DNA of 64,000 bases from Cyclobacteriaceae bacterium (GCA_019694875.1 JAIBBC010000001.1:248001-312000); one strand, 5' to 3'; shown: positions 54,202-62,744, counted from the first letter of the stretch. The notes: a model not told the origin generated them from the sequence alone. Made by a program: numbers and translations.

Positions 54202-56775
54202 CTAGAATGAGTAATGCAGGGTAACTCCATACGTACGCGGATCACCCAAAACTCCTGCGTAATGGCCTGCATTTCCGCCTGCAGGCAACAATTGCTCAAA
54301 GTAATCTTTGTTTAACACGTTGCGTGCCCACAACGTGGCTGACACACCGCCCGATACTCTAAACCCGGTTCTGATGTTAACAAGGGAGTAGCCATCCACG
54401 TTAAGATATTTCGATGGTGACGGACTTGACGAAAACGTTGAGCGATAAAATGTTTCAACCGCGAAAAAGAACCTGCCACCCTGCCGCAGGAAGTTCACAG
54501 GAGCTGTAAACTCGCCACCGAGTGAACCCGACCATTTCGAAATGCCGGGCAACGTTTCACCGGAAATATCTTTAAACGCAACTTGTACCCCGTCAACGGT
54601 TGTTCCGGTTTCTTCCAGCGGAAGCGGAGCATTCGTGAATTTTACATATTCCCCATCGGTGTACGCAGCTGCACCATACAGTTTAACAGACTTGCTTATC
54701 GTGATACTTCCATCCAGTTCAACACCCCGCACCCGAACTTCCTCGGCATTGGCGATGTAACCCCGGTTAACACCCAGCTCAGGCGATTGAACATTGGTTT
54801 GGTAGTTATTAATGCCGGTATTATAAACCGTCAGGTTTAGTGTAGCGTTGGCAACCGGGGTAGTTTTAATACCCACCTCAACATGTTTCACATCTTCCGG
54901 TTTTATCACCGCCAGATCAGTAGCCGGTTGTCCATCGATCGTAGGTAATCCCGCCACGTTTACACCTACCGGCTTATAGCTTGTTGAATACGTTACGTAT
55001 GCGTTGATACGGCTTGTAGGCTTGTAGGCCAAGGTGACATTATAGGTAAAATTGTTTTCATTGGCATCGGCCACGTATTGCTGGCTCGTATAAACCCCGT
55101 TCTTAAATCCTTGTAAGGTTGTTTTCTGAGCTTTGGTGCCACTGTAGGTAGCCGTGTCAAGTCCGCCATATGCCGTACGGTTGTAGCTAACATTTTTTTC
55201 ATCGTAGTTGAAGCGTAAGCCGGGCATCACGTGCAAACCCTCCAGCACCTCCCAGTCAACGTTGGCAAACACGGCCGCACTCTTTGATTTAATAGACGCC
55301 TTCGTGCGGATTCCGAACCCCTCAAAAAGGCCGGGCGTTTGCCACAGCGCATTGGTTGAACTTTGAGAAAAGCGCCACTGCGCTGAGCCGGATTCCTCCG
55401 TTCCATTAATCTTAACTTCCTGATCAATAAAAAATACTCCGACCACTCCGCTTACGCGGGATGAAATATCGCCAGCGTAGCGTATCTCCTGCGACCAGTT
55501 GCGGTGCTCAGCCGGATTTTGCGATTTTGACAATGCCTGTAAGCCGGTAAAGTCGCGATCGTTAGACGGATCCCAGTCCCAATATCTCCACGCGGTAGTT
55601 GAGGTAAGCGTACCGGGGCCGAGCTCGCTATCAACAGTTAAAGAAACTCCGCCCAGGTCGTTGTTAGACTTCCACGGAGTATCATGATCAATCTTTCTGT
55701 CGAATGCATTCCGGCTGGGTAATGAATAATTGAGGTCGGCAATAATCGCATCGAACTGACGGTAATCGGCACGTTTGGTTTTCACAACGCCCGCTACTAC
55801 CTGAGCGTAACCGTCAGGCCGCTGGCGGGATGCGTCTGCCGACAGCGTGACCGAGGTAGTGGAAGTAGGTTCAAACAAAAGCTGCGCGCGCAGACCCAGG
55901 TTGTTAATATCATTAATGTACTTTCCGGTTCTTATGTTTTCGATGGTACCATCGCGTTGTGTGCCTGAGAAAGACAATCGAGCAGCAAGCTTTTTAGACA
56001 ACGGTCCGGTAACAGAGGTTTTCGCTTGTACGAATCCATAATTTCCGTAGCTGACTTCAACATCGGCACCCGGGGTAAACGCTGGCTTTCGGGTAGTAAT
56101 GTTAAACGCTCCCGAGGTCGTGTTCTTGCCGAACAGCGTTCCCTGAGGGCCGCGCAGTACTTCAATACGCTCCACATCAATGAAGTCGAACGTTGCCGCA
56201 GCCGGCCGTGCATAATAAACACCGTCAACATAAAAACCTACACCCGGATCGAGTCCATCGTTGGTTAATCCAAACGGAGATCCCAAACCACGAATGTTAA
56301 TCCCGGTATTACGCGGATTGGACGAATAGAGCTGAACAGATGGAATAAGTTCCTTGAGGCGATTAACATTGAATGCACCGGAATGCTCAACGGTTTCCCC
56401 ACTCAAAACAGAAATTGCGATCGGCACTTTTTGCGCCACTTCTTTTCTGCGTCTGGCGGTGATCACAACTTCCGAAAGCAGAACGTCTTCAGCCAGCGTG
56501 ATTTCAAGTTGCCTGTCCGGCGAATCAAGTTGCACTTCCTGCGTTTTGTATCCAACCGAACTTACGCGGACAACCACCGGTAACGGTGCAGAGAATGTGA
56601 GGGTGAAAGCGCCTTGTGAATCGGTGACAGCGTATGCCTTGGTGCCGGTAATCACCACGTTTACCTGCTCAATGGGTGCTCCCTGGCTGTCCTTAACAAC
56701 ACCGGAAACAGTTTGTTGCGCAAGTGCGCTGACGGCTGTGAGCGCCAATAAAATCGTGAGTAGAGTTTTATTCAT
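54202..56775 (-). CDS. TonB-dependent receptor
   Basis: The 857-residue outer membrane receptor starts with a signal peptide (MNKTLLTILLALTAVSALAQ), then a carboxypeptidase-regulatory-like beta domain (about 22-95), the plug (about 110-225: RRRKEVAQKVPIAISVLSGE, LRGPQGTLFGKNTTSGAFNI) and a 22-strand barrel ending in an aromatic Phe (GVTLHYSF). The plug motif is the type seen in iron-siderophore and small-molecule receptors, not SusC, and no SusD partner is present. Substrate is unknown. It leads an operon of four genes. About 120 bases upstream hold the terminator of the next operon and its promoter. Confidence 0.93.
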   Translation of the reverse strand: MNKTLLTILLALTAVSALAQQTVSGVVKDSQGAPIEQVNVVITGTKAYAVTDSQGAFTLTFSAPLPVVVRVSSVGYKTQEVQLDSPDRQLEITLAEDVLLSEVVITARRRKEVAQKVPIAISVLSGETVEHSGAFNVNRLKELIPSVQLYSSNPRNTGINIRGLGSPFGLTNDGLDPGVGFYVDGVYYARPAAATFDFIDVERIEVLRGPQGTLFGKNTTSGAFNITTRKPAFTPGADVEVSYGNYGFVQAKTSVTGPLSKKLAARLSFSGTQRDGTIENIRTGKYINDINNLGLRAQLLFEPTSTTSVTLSADASRQRPDGYAQVVAGVVKTKRADYRQFDAIIADLNYSLPSRNAFDRKIDHDTPWKSNNDLGGVSLTVDSELGPGTLTSTTAWRYWDWDPSNDRDFTGLQALSKSQNPAEHRNWSQEIRYAGDISSRVSGVVGVFFIDQEVKINGTEESGSAQWRFSQSSTNALWQTPGLFEGFGIRTKASIKSKSAAVFANVDWEVLEGLHVMPGLRFNYDEKNVSYNRTAYGGLDTATYSGTKAQKTTLQGFKNGVYTSQQYVADANENNFTYNVTLAYKPTSRINAYVTYSTSYKPVGVNVAGLPTIDGQPATDLAVIKPEDVKHVEVGIKTTPVANATLNLTVYNTGINNYQTNVQSPELGVNRGYIANAEEVRVRGVELDGSITISKSVKLYGAAAYTDGEYVKFTNAPLPLEETGTTVDGVQVAFKDISGETLPGISKWSGSLGGEFTAPVNFLRQGGRFFFAVETFYRSTFSSSPSPSKYLNVDGYSLVNIRTGFRVSGGVSATLWARNVLNKDYFEQLLPAGGNAGHYAGVLGDPRTYGVTLHYSF

Positions 56776-56850
56776 GGTTAAGCTATTCGGGGTTCAAAAG
56801 CCCCAAATATATTAATACTCTACTAATTTTATAGACTAACTATAGATTAA

Positions 56851-56889
56851 GTAAAAAATAAAGCCCCATGAAATTTTCCACAGGGCTTT
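56851..56889 (-). terminator. Intrinsic terminator of the sigma factor operon
   Basis: AAAGCCC (56860-56866) pairs with GGGCTTT (56883-56889). On the minus strand it is followed by TATTTTTTAC (complement of 56851-56860). It lies just after the stop at 56898. Confidence 0.85.
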
Positions 56890-56897
56890 GCAAACGT

Positions 56898-57629
56898 TTA
56901 CAATGACTTTCTCAGATAGACATTTCCGTACCGAGATTCAAAGCTATAACGCGGGCCTGCGCCAGGCTTTACTGAAACCTGCGTGTGAAAATCACCGAAA
57001 TCTTCTCCCTGAAACTTGAGGTCGAGGTTAGAGTAAATTTCTCCATACCCCGTTTCAGCCACAAGCTCACCGGTTAATTTTGGCTGAACGACAACATCTA
57101 CTCCACCGTATGTCGCTTCCACGGTAAGCGGACCGGAAAAGTCGCGAACCTCAACCAGTCCGTATGTAGCTTCGATTCTGGTTTCCATATTTCGCGGAAC
57201 CTTAACTTCCAGGGTTATGTCAATGTCGACACCATGCGATGTATAGTTAAAGCTGCCACCATGTTCGCGCTTGTACTTTTCAAAATCATCTTTTGTTTTG
57301 AATACGATTTTCTCCTGCCCGTGATTAATCGTATAGCGGTGCGGCAGTTGTTTGAGGTTTCTCATTCTGCCTTCTACCGTTAATGTATTTCCGGAAGCAG
57401 AACTGGTCAGTTCAAATGCATCATCATTTTCGCCACCGTTGATACTTACTTTTCCGGTAATGGAGATTTCATTTTTATCCCAGGTACTCACTTTAATCAA
57501 CTCAGGATAATCAAATTGAAATACCAGTTTTTGTCCGGAAGCGGTAGCAAAAGTCTTCGTTACCGGAGTCTGGGCTGCCAGACTACCGATAACGAAAGTG
57601 ATCAGAATAATGATAACCAGTGGTCTCAT
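56898..57629 (-). CDS. DUF4097-like exported protein, paralogue 1
   Basis: The 243-residue product has a signal peptide (VIIILITFVIGSLAAQ) and a repeated beta-helix-like core (ETRIEATYGLVEVRDFSGPLTVEATYGGVDVVVQ, ELVAETGYGEIYSNLDLKF) of the DUF4097/DUF4098 type. The ending FESRYGNVYLRK closely matches that of the next gene (FRSDYGKIYFRKK), so the two are duplicates. Probably surface or periplasmic. Its ATG overlaps the stop of paralogue 2 (ATGA), which places it in the sigma factor operon. Confidence 0.82.
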   Translation of the reverse strand: MRPLVIIILITFVIGSLAAQTPVTKTFATASGQKLVFQFDYPELIKVSTWDKNEISITGKVSINGGENDDAFELTSSASGNTLTVEGRMRNLKQLPHRYTINHGQEKIVFKTKDDFEKYKREHGGSFNYTSHGVDIDITLEVKVPRNMETRIEATYGLVEVRDFSGPLTVEATYGGVDVVVQPKLTGELVAETGYGEIYSNLDLKFQGEDFGDFHTQVSVKPGAGPRYSFESRYGNVYLRKSL

Positions 57630-58384
57630 TTCTTGCGGAAGTAAATTTTACCGTAGTCGGAGCGGAAGTCGATGCTCATCCCTCCACCATTAATTTTGCC
57701 GTTGATCTTGTCGCTATAGTTAACGAGTTCACCCTGGCGTTCCACTTCAATTTTAAAGTCAGGCGAAGCAAAGATTTCACCGTAGGAAGTGCTCATCTTA
57801 ATATTAGCCTTGATGCTTACCGGCATCGCTACGTCAACATGCCCATAGATCGAAACGATAGAGATCGGACCTTTTACATTGTTGCTGAACACGGCATCCA
57901 CACCGCCATATACAGCCTTCACTGTTGCCGGCCCGCTGATATTCTCCAGTTCAACACTGTTATAGTTTGCTGACACTTCGATTTCGTTCTCAAGATTTTT
58001 GAACGTAACCGTGCTGCCGTATTGCGAACTGTGTTCATACGCAACAATCACTCCTTTTGGGACCAGAATCTTGATGTCGGGTGAGTTCATCTTTTTCAGC
58101 TGGCTTACCACCAACACTCCGTCTTTTTCTGTTACGTTAATCCCCAGGCCGGTGTTATCTTCCAGTCCCGATCCGCTTATTGCCCGCAGGCCGTTGGCAC
58201 GATCATCCTTTTCACGCTCGCTGTCTTTCGAGGAAAAGATGATTTCGTTTCCTGCGTGTCCTTCCACCGTTACGCGGCCCAGATTAATCTGGAGCTTGCC
58301 GCTGTTCTTCGCTACTTTATATTCCTGTGCCGTGACTGTTAACGTTATGCAAAGGGCAGCCACTCCCATCAGTATTTTTTTCAT
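57626..58384 (-). CDS. DUF4097-like exported protein, paralogue 2
   Basis: About 252 residues from ATG 58384 (MKKILMGVAALCITLTVTAQ, a signal peptide). The mature part has repeated strands NSVELENISGPATVKAVYGGV and STSYGEIFASPDFKIEVERQ, as in paralogue 1, and ends FRSDYGKIYFRKK. An in-frame upstream start at 58453 would bury the signal peptide and is rejected. The role of this family next to sigma/anti-sigma genes is not known; it could be an envelope-stress target. Confidence 0.82.
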   Translation of the reverse strand: MKKILMGVAALCITLTVTAQEYKVAKNSGKLQINLGRVTVEGHAGNEIIFSSKDSEREKDDRANGLRAISGSGLEDNTGLGINVTEKDGVLVVSQLKKMNSPDIKILVPKGVIVAYEHSSQYGSTVTFKNLENEIEVSANYNSVELENISGPATVKAVYGGVDAVFSNNVKGPISIVSIYGHVDVAMPVSIKANIKMSTSYGEIFASPDFKIEVERQGELVNYSDKINGKINGGGMSIDFRSDYGKIYFRKK

Positions 58385-58460
58385 TGTTTTGATTTTTAGA
58401 ATCTGTTTTTTGTATATAACCATCGGATCAATTTTCTCTCTGCAGTGAGTCAATTAATCG

Positions 58461-59234
58461 TTACGAAAGTTTAAATATTCCTGAGTATGCTTCGTCCCGA
58501 ACCGCCTTCATTGTTTTTGTATCCTTTGTCATTCGCTCAAGCTGTTTCACCACGCCTTTTTCTTTCATTTTTACCATAAGCTGGATCAATGCTATCTGAA
58601 CAACGGGGTCCTTCTGCGTTGATAGTGATTTGATTAACTCCTTGCGCACCTGCTTTTCTTTTGCAAACTGGCCCAGTGCATCCAATGCCGCCAGGCGCAC
58701 GTTTGTATTAGGATCATTATTCAGCGTGCTTACCAGCGCATTTACAATTTCGTCATCCGGTTTGTCGATTTCGTATGCAACCGAAACTCCCTGCATACGC
58801 TGGCTTGGAGAAAATTCGTTGTTGAGCATGCCCATCATCTGCTTTTTATACTTTTCCAGCTCGCGTTCCATCTTCGCCAGGCGGTCCTGGTTCTGTAAGT
58901 CTCTGCGAATCCAATACGCGGCAACGCCTGTCACCATTAGAATAACAATTCCCGCTGCTATCCGATAAAACATCGGCACCATCTTTACCGACCGGCTTTC
59001 CGGTTTTCGGGCTATCTCCTGTGAAAGAAAATGATCGAAGCCTCTCCTTAGCGCTTCACCCGGTTCCAGCTGCGGAGCCGATCCCATCTTCACCATCACT
59101 TCTTTCAACTGATCGTGGAGTGCACGCGCTATTTCGCTTCGCTCAAGCTCAGCCTCCACCTCCCGGCACTCCTTCTCATTCAACGTTCCATCGATGTAAT
59201 CGATGAGCATACTTTCAAGTTTCTCGCGTTCCAT
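58461..59234 (-). CDS. Anti-sigma-like membrane protein with HEAT repeats
   Basis: The 257-residue protein starts with an anti-sigma-like cytoplasmic region (MLIDYIDGTLNEKECREVEAEL, without a CxxC zinc site), then one membrane segment near 88-108, a coiled segment (AKMERELEKYKKQMMGML) and four or five HEAT-like repeats (VNALVSTLNNDPNTNVRLAALDALGQ and following). It follows the ECF sigma gene with 2 bases between them, the normal place of the cognate anti-sigma factor. The periplasmic HEAT domain would be the sensor or a partner-binding platform; this is inference. Confidence 0.88.
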   Translation of the reverse strand: MEREKLESMLIDYIDGTLNEKECREVEAELERSEIARALHDQLKEVMVKMGSAPQLEPGEALRRGFDHFLSQEIARKPESRSVKMVPMFYRIAAGIVILMVTGVAAYWIRRDLQNQDRLAKMERELEKYKKQMMGMLNNEFSPSQRMQGVSVAYEIDKPDDEIVNALVSTLNNDPNTNVRLAALDALGQFAKEKQVRKELIKSLSTQKDPVVQIALIQLMVKMKEKGVVKQLERMTKDTKTMKAVRDEAYSGIFKLS

Positions 59235-59236
59235 AA

Positions 59237-59776
59237 TTATATCTGCTCCAGTTGAAAATAATGTTCCCGCAATTTTTGGATCGCCCGATGAATCTTCACT
59301 TTGATGTTTGCCACAGTTGTATCCATCATCTCGGCAACCTCTTCATATTTTAAATGCTGAAAGCGGGTAAGTACCAGCAGTTCGCGCTGTTCTTCTGTTA
59401 ACATCGCCATCGAGCGGTGAAGAATTTTTTCGCGTTCATCCTGCACCATACTTTCTTCTTCGTCTGCAATTGTGCCCCCTACTTTCTCCACATCCACAAA
59501 ACCCGCAACCCTGTTTTTATGCATTTGGTAGTGATCGCTGAATACATTACGGGCTATCTGGTATATCCACGATTGAAACTTGCTTCCTTCGCGATAGCTC
59601 GTACGGTATTTAATCATCCGGAGAAACACGTTCTGGGTAAGATCCTCCGCCAGCACTTTACTCACGGTCATCCGCGCCAGAAAATTGTAGATCCGCTTGT
59701 GATACCGCTCAAAAAGCAGTGATGCCTGCTGAAGATTTCCGCTTTTCACGGCCTCCATGATCATCTCATCGGTCAT
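59237..59776 (-). CDS. ECF-type RNA polymerase sigma factor
   Basis: The 179-residue product has region 2 (FERYHKRIYNFLARM, DLTQNVFLRMIKYR, KFQSWIYQIARNVFSDHYQM) near 22-85 and region 4 (LTEEQRELLVLTRFQHLKYEEVAEMMDTTVANIKVKIHRAIQKLRE given here in parts: LTEEQRELLVL, YEEVAEMM, NIKVKIHRAIQKL) near 125-175. It lacks region 3, as expected for ECF factors. Control is probably by the membrane anti-sigma protein downstream. The next genes, two DUF4097 proteins, complete the operon. Confidence 0.95.
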   Translation of the reverse strand: MTDEMIMEAVKSGNLQQASLLFERYHKRIYNFLARMTVSKVLAEDLTQNVFLRMIKYRTSYREGSKFQSWIYQIARNVFSDHYQMHKNRVAGFVDVEKVGGTIADEEESMVQDEREKILHRSMAMLTEEQRELLVLTRFQHLKYEEVAEMMDTTVANIKVKIHRAIQKLREHYFQLEQI

Positions 59777-59978
59777 CAGGTCTGCGTTTTTGTTGATTTC
59801 GTGTTATTTACCGGGAGGGGTACTAAAGGTTACAGGCGGAAAAGCTCTGTTTTTTTGGCTCCCGGAACAAACCCCGAATTTGGCTGTTACTACTGGAAAC
59901 TATCTAAAAATCATCTAAAATCAGTCAATTAGATTAAACCTCACCACTGCAATCTGGTCAAATGCAAAACCGCAAAAC

Positions 59979-60587
59979 ATGAACAAAGTCAGATTTATCC
60001 TTTTCTCCCTTCTTTTAACCTGCGGACTGGCGCTCATCAGCGAACAAGCTGACGCGCAACGCAGAAGAGCCGTGGTACGCACCAGGCGCGGAACAACCGT
60101 TGTTGTGCGCAGACCTCAACGCACGGTTGTTGTACGAAGAGCACACGTTCGCTATGCCACACTTCCCCGGTGGGGAACTACAGTTCGTGTAGTTCCTGCC
60201 GGAGCTACCGTTATCAAATACAAAAGAACACCTTACTATTTTCACAGCGGTGTTTACTATACCCGCAGAGGTGCTGACTACGTTGTGGTGCGGCCTGTTC
60301 GCGGGCTTCGCGTACGCGCACTTCCGGTTGGTTACAGAACGGTGATTGTCGGGCCGGCTACCTACTATTATTACTATGGCACGTTCTACGCAAAAGCTCC
60401 GAATACAACCGAAGAGTATGACGTGGTGGATGCACCGGAAGGCGCAGTCGTAGATGCGCTTCCCGAAGGTTATGAAGTTGAAACCATCGATGGAAAGGAA
60501 TACTATGTCCTGGACGATGTTTACTATGCAGAAGTAGACGCTCCGGAATTTGAAGATAAAATCGGTTATGAGGTAGTTGTCCCATAG
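59979..60587 (+). CDS. DUF6515-like exported protein rich in Arg, Val and Tyr
   Basis: The 202-residue product has a signal peptide (about 1-26, ...EQADAQ), then a highly basic part RRRAVVRTRRGTTVVVRRPQRT and a central part with tyrosine-rich repeats (TPYYFHSGVYYTRRGADYVVV, TYYYYYGTFYAKAP). The C-terminal part is acidic. This two-charge layout and the YYxxGxFY pattern are typical of DUF6515. Likely periplasmic or surface; function unknown. A single gene with its own terminator. Confidence 0.78.
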   Translation: MNKVRFILFSLLLTCGLALISEQADAQRRRAVVRTRRGTTVVVRRPQRTVVVRRAHVRYATLPRWGTTVRVVPAGATVIKYKRTPYYFHSGVYYTRRGADYVVVRPVRGLRVRALPVGYRTVIVGPATYYYYYGTFYAKAPNTTEEYDVVDAPEGAVVDALPEGYEVETIDGKEYYVLDDVYYAEVDAPEFEDKIGYEVVVP

Positions 60588-60607
60588 CCGGTTTCTCCTG
60601 AACGAGA

Positions 60608-60637
60608 AAGCCCTGACGATTCTGTCAGGGCTTTTTT
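60608..60637 (+). terminator. Intrinsic terminator between convergent genes
   Basis: AAGCCCTGAC (60608-60617) pairs with GTCAGGGCTT (60624-60633) around a 6-base loop, followed by T to 60637. It may also stop the convergent peroxiredoxin transcript. Confidence 0.92.
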
Positions 60638-60641
60638 ATGC

Positions 60642-61277
60642 TTACAAATTTGGCTGCGGTGTTGTTCTCAGATAAGGCTTAATCTTTTTATGCCCTTTCG
60701 GAAACTTAGCGGGAATGTCTTCGTCCTTCACAGCTGTGGTGATGATCACATCTTCGCCATTTTTCCAGTTGGCGGGTGTTGCCACACTGTAGTTTGCAGT
60801 CAGCTGCAGACTGTCAATAACCCGTAAGATTTCATCAAAATTTCTCCCGGTTGAAGCCGGATAGGTTATTGTCAGCTTAACTTTTTTATCGGGTCCGATA
60901 ACAAACACCGAGCGAACGGTAAACTTGTCGGTCACATTCGGATGCACCATGCCGTACATGTTCGCAACTTTAAATTCCGGATCGGCAATGATCGGGTAGT
61001 TGACGGTAGTGTTTTGTGTTTCGTTAATATCGTTCACCCACTTCTTGTGTGAGTCGAGCGGATCAGCGCTAAGCGCGGCAACCTTAACGTTGCGTTTGGT
61101 AAACTCCGGTATCAGTTTCGACATCGCTCCGAGCTCCGTGGTACATACTGGCGTGAAGTCAGCCGGATGTGAAAACAATATACCCCAGCCGTTTCCAAGC
61201 CATTCATGAAATTTGATTGTTCCTGCTGTGGTTTCCGCAGTGAAGTCGGGCGCCACATCTCCCAAGCGTAAAGACAT
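60642..61277 (-). CDS. 1-Cys peroxiredoxin, Prx6 type
   Basis: The 211-residue product reduces peroxides with a single peroxidatic cysteine, visible in SHPADFTPVCTTELGAMSK near residues 36-54. The extended C-terminal part after residue 160 (TPANWKNGEDVIITTAVKDED) and the length match the Prx6/AhpC2 family. Cytoplasmic. An Rrf2 regulator gene lies 66 bases upstream on the same strand, and a candidate TATCTTTA promoter box lies between them, so it may have its own promoter. Confidence 0.96.
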   Translation of the reverse strand: MSLRLGDVAPDFTAETTAGTIKFHEWLGNGWGILFSHPADFTPVCTTELGAMSKLIPEFTKRNVKVAALSADPLDSHKKWVNDINETQNTTVNYPIIADPEFKVANMYGMVHPNVTDKFTVRSVFVIGPDKKVKLTITYPASTGRNFDEILRVIDSLQLTANYSVATPANWKNGEDVIITTAVKDEDIPAKFPKGHKKIKPYLRTTPQPNL

Positions 61278-61343
61278 AATGATTGATTAAAATTTACGCA
61301 GTAAAGATAATCCTATAAAATCAGTAGACTAATCCCTGCAGGA

Positions 61344-61775
61344 TTATTTTCGGTCCTTTTTTTGCTTTTTGACAAGCGCTGCGAGATTGCTTTCACTGAG
61401 AATTTTCAGCGTTTCATCGCGGATCGTGAGGAATGTAGTGCGGATGGTGCAATTTTTTTCATTGACACATTCCTCGCACGATTCATAAAAATTGAGCGAC
61501 ACGCAGGGCAGCAGGGCAATGGGTCCATTGGTTAACCGGATCACTTCCGTAAGATTAATTTCTTCAGGACTGCGCTGAAGGTAATAACCCCCGCCCTTAC
61601 CCTTCTTGCTGTTCAGGATGCGGCCGTTGCGTAATTCCAGCAGAATCGCTTCCAGGAATTTTTTCGGAATTTTTTGCCTGTCGGCTATTTCACCGATTTG
61701 CACAGGCCCCTGCCCGTGGCGTTCAGCCAGGTATACAAGGGCATGGATGGCATATTTGCATTTTTTTGAAAGCAT
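61344..61775 (-). CDS. Rrf2 family transcription regulator
   Basis: The 143-residue product has a winged-helix DNA-binding domain at the N-terminus (MLSKKCKYAIHALVYLAERHG, IADRQKIPKKFLEAILLELR, SKKGKGGGYYLQR) and a C-terminal cysteine cluster: Cys near 91, 99, 102 and 108 (PCVSLNFYESCEECVNEKNC). This cluster may bind an iron-sulfur centre or sense redox change, as in IscR, NsrR or CymR. It probably regulates the peroxiredoxin gene next to it; that link is inference. Confidence 0.92.
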   Translation of the reverse strand: MLSKKCKYAIHALVYLAERHGQGPVQIGEIADRQKIPKKFLEAILLELRNGRILNSKKGKGGGYYLQRSPEEINLTEVIRLTNGPIALLPCVSLNFYESCEECVNEKNCTIRTTFLTIRDETLKILSESNLAALVKKQKKDRK

Positions 61776-61896
61776 ATCGGAGGCAGCCGGTAAGTATAGT
61801 AATTTTTTGATTGAGCAGGGAGGATTTCCTCACGGCTCTGCCGCGGTCTGGCCATGTCAGACGCCCATCCTAAAATTCAATCCTGTCACAAAAGAA

Positions 61897-61923
61897 AAAG
61901 AGTTAGCGTTCTGCTAACTCTTT
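61897..61923 (-). terminator. Hairpin and terminator after the GIY-YIG gene
   Basis: AAAGAGTTAGC (61897-61907) pairs perfectly with GCTAACTCTTT (61913-61923) around a 5-base loop. Read on the minus strand it is followed by TTTTTCTTTT. A closely related hairpin lies at 62378-62402 on the other side of the nuclease gene. Confidence 0.85.
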
Positions 61924-61938
61924 CCGTACCGAAGGCGG

Positions 61939-61958
61939 GTGCCGATAGCTATCGGCAC
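61939..61958. repeat. 20-bp perfect palindrome next to the GIY-YIG stop
   Basis: The core CCGATAGCTATCGG is extended to a 20-base perfect palindrome at 61939-61958, only six bases past the nuclease stop codon. It sits inside sequence that otherwise resembles a tRNA T-arm end (GGGTTCG ... CCC on the minus strand), as if inserted there. Confidence 0.7.
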
Positions 61959-61964
61959 GAACCC

Positions 61965-62255
61965 TTATGCTGTGCGATACTTCATTATAAGATTTTGCGC
62001 GATTTCAGGGTATTTTTTAAGGTTTTCGAGATAGCGTCTACTTTTCATCTGTTTTAGATGTCGTTCTATCAGCCTTGCCTGACCAAACTGTAATTCATCC
62101 ATAGAAAAAAATAATTGCCAATCTTCGGCTCTGGCTGTAAAACTTCGGCTAAAAGATTTACTCAAGTGTTGATCAATCCGGTAAGAAAGATTTTTACAAC
62201 TGCCTATGTAAAACCTGTCCAATTTTTTCGAATGCAGAATATAAACCGAGGCCAT
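61965..62255 (-). CDS. Solitary GIY-YIG nuclease domain protein
   Basis: About 96 residues from ATG 62255 (MASVYILHSKKLDRFYIGSCKNL). The GIY-YIG motif is present as VYILHS and FYIGS, then YRIDQHL with the conserved Arg, and a late Glu (RLIERHLK). This single-domain UvrC-like form is very common in Bacteroidota and often multi-copy near tRNA genes; its job is unclear. Upstream in-frame start at 62288 would add 11 residues. The gene is enclosed by two related hairpins (61897 and 62378) and tRNA-tail-like sequences, the layout of a small mobile or duplicating unit. Confidence 0.88.
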   Translation of the reverse strand: MASVYILHSKKLDRFYIGSCKNLSYRIDQHLSKSFSRSFTARAEDWQLFFSMDELQFGQARLIERHLKQMKSRRYLENLKKYPEIAQNLIMKYRTA

Positions 62256-62744
62256 GAAGATATAAGCAACGGAAAAATATCTAGGCAAAAAATAAAAAAT
62301 GACCTTTTTAGGCCGAAACTGGCAGGCGTATTGGCGAACAACTTGTAAAAATCTACTATGCCATTTCGGTCAAAAAAAAGAGCTAGCAAAACGCTAACTC
62401 TTCCTGTACCCCCGATGGTCAGAAAGTCGAACCAGGTTTATTGAGGATTTGAAACTTTTGCATAGGTTCGAGTCTGTCATTTTGGCCGACCGGTTTTTTG
62501 ATAGCTAATTTCCATTGATATCAGTTCATGGTCTTTTGGCTGAATTGCGACAGACGTGTATTCACATAGATTTTAAGTAGCAACGGGATCAAGGCAAAAC
62601 GTTCTGGCATGTTTCCGTAACACTACATTTATGACTTTTTAAGGATTTGTAGCAATTTTTTTCGACCACACTTCCATTGAAATTGTCCAATACGTCGCAA
62701 GCTGTTTTTTGATACATGTTCATCGATGCTGTTTGAATCCTTTG
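62256..62744. other. Intergenic stretch with repeat remnants
   Basis: No gene is seen in these 489 bases. It holds the second hairpin (62378-62402), a minus-strand GGTTCGAC-like end near 62428-62436 and a plus-strand GGTTCGAGTC near 62464-62473, which resemble T-arms of tRNA genes facing outward; no complete cloverleaf could be formed. The rest (62490-62744) shows nothing recognisable. Confidence 0.5.
62378..62402 (-). repeat. Second hairpin flanking the GIY-YIG gene
   Basis: AAGAGCTAGC (62378-62387) pairs with GCTAACTCTT (62393-62402) with one mismatch around AAAAC. Right of it CCTGTACC aligns with CCGTACC beside the 61897 hairpin. On the minus strand a run of T follows, so it can also be a terminator. 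Confidence 0.75.

Noticed and set aside
62400-62490. tRNA gene
   Set aside because: GGTTCGA-type T-arm ends are present, but no acceptor, D-arm or anticodon arm could be paired into a cloverleaf.
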